From Mesorhizobium sp. WSM3859 (GTDB lineage Bacteria > Pseudomonadota > Alphaproteobacteria > Rhizobiales > Rhizobiaceae), in assembly GCF_002295065.1 (NCBI RefSeq), contig NZ_NSGG01000018.1:40328-104327 (forward strand): a stretch of DNA of 64,000 nt. Reading direction: 5' to 3'. The notes below the pieces were generated by a model. The model did not search any database. It was not told the DNA's origin and saw only the letters and a program-made list of their open reading frames with translations. Numbering within the stretch: the first letter of the stretch is position 1; each line of letters starts with the position of its first letter. Below, in pieces: positions 63,677 through 64,000 of the stretch. The translations under genes and the position numbers were made by a program.

Positions 63677-63900
63677 CCCTTTTCCTCTCCCTCCGGAGGG
63701 GGGAGAGGTGGCGCCGCGAAGCGGCGACGGAGTGGGGGAAGCCGCTGCTCAAATGCGGATGCGCTGACAACCAGCTACCGGCCTCAATCGAGGCGAAGCA
63801 TCGCCCCCGGCTTGAAATGGCAGCAGCTGGTGCTGGTCGACCCCCACTCCGTCGAGCTTCACTCGACACCTCTCCCCCGATCGACGGGGGAGAGGAAAGG
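63677..63900. repeat. Family E palindromic repeat copy 2
   Basis: The left arm (CCCTCCGGAGGGGGGAGAGG with GCGACGGAGTGGGGGAAG) and right arm (CCCCCACTCCGTCGAGCTTC with CCTCTCCCCCGATCGACGGG) are inverted around about 100 bases of unrelated centre (63745-63835). I see no gene in it. Confidence 0.75.
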
Positions 63901-63904
63901 CGTG

Positions 63905-64000
63905 TCCGAACCGGATAGATAGGTAACAGAATGGACCGATTAGATGGGTGACAGTTTTCTCGCCAGCCGGGAGGACCGGCGATGGTTTGGCGAGAGACTG
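63905..64000 (+). mobile_element. Left end of a likely insertion sequence (IS481-like), cut by the window edge
   Basis: Two related words follow each other, GGATAGATAGGTAACAG (63919-63935) and CGATTAGATGGGTGACAG (63940-63957), the kind of doubled binding site found in IS termini. An ORF then starts at ATG 63982 behind GAGGAC and reads MVWRET before the edge. That N-terminus resembles IS481-family transposases as I recall them. Only six codons are visible, so the family is tentative. Confidence 0.45.

Overview
The window looks like chromosomal DNA of a Mesorhizobium-type alphaproteobacterium (Hyphomicrobiales/Phyllobacteriaceae). This rests on the high GC, the rhizobial gene order around hemE, rho, mnmE, mnmG, rsmG, parA and parB, the BTLCP and Tim44-like proteins, and the many palindromic intergenic repeats. 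It appears to span the chromosomal origin. The interval 42,524-43,016 between ppsR and hemE has DnaA-box-like sites, an AT-rich stretch and a tight cluster of GANTC methylation sites. Genes just left of it (dnaQ, coaE, aroE, maf, ppsR) run leftward and most genes right of it run rightward. At least four parS-like sites lie within 10 kb to its right.

Layout. 0.1-11 kb: uppP, a GST, queG, an SDR, mepA, a small two-gene islet with a possible PD-(D/E)XK-like protein, glk, an MsbA-type ABC exporter, dapB, gpmA and tRNA-Leu(CAG). 11-18 kb: a lone Flp pilin, a DUF1778/GNAT toxin-antitoxin pair, a cNMP-domain thioredoxin-reductase-like flavoprotein, a UBP zinc finger, an Omp25/31-like barrel protein, an Asp/Glu racemase-family protein and a D-amino-acid dehydrogenase. 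18-30 kb is largely sulfur metabolism: a reverse transsulfuration pair (CGL/CBS-like), a COG4529 flavoprotein, a tauABC-like transporter with an extra 70-codon ORF, and ssuADCB. Both sulfonate operons have the same TCTA-N9-TAGA dyad upstream. 30-38 kb: RlpA-like protein, PHB depolymerase, BTLCP protease-like protein, XRE regulator, Smr, MltA, Tim44-like protein, FxsA and SecB. 38-54.5 kb: the origin-proximal core (dnaQ to ppsR, oriC, hemE-hemJ-rho, yyaL-like, mnmE-mnmG-rsmG-parA-parB). 54.5-64 kb: a DUF1326/DUF2182 pair, holA, a complete branched-chain 2-oxoacid dehydrogenase cluster (E1alpha, E1beta, E2, E3), and the start of a likely insertion sequence at the right edge.

Almost every intergenic gap over 150 bases holds a palindromic repeat. 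I separate families A-F by signature; A and B share one central core module. Two repeats enter coding sequence: a 108-bp palindrome (exactly 36 codons) sits in frame in the E2 linker, and a family C repeat supplies the C-terminus of the YyaL-like protein. No CRISPR array, rRNA or complete prophage is visible. The strongest leads are the oriC/GANTC/parS architecture, the in-frame repeat in E2, the shared sulfonate operator, and the small islets at 5.05-5.65 kb and 55.1-56.6 kb.
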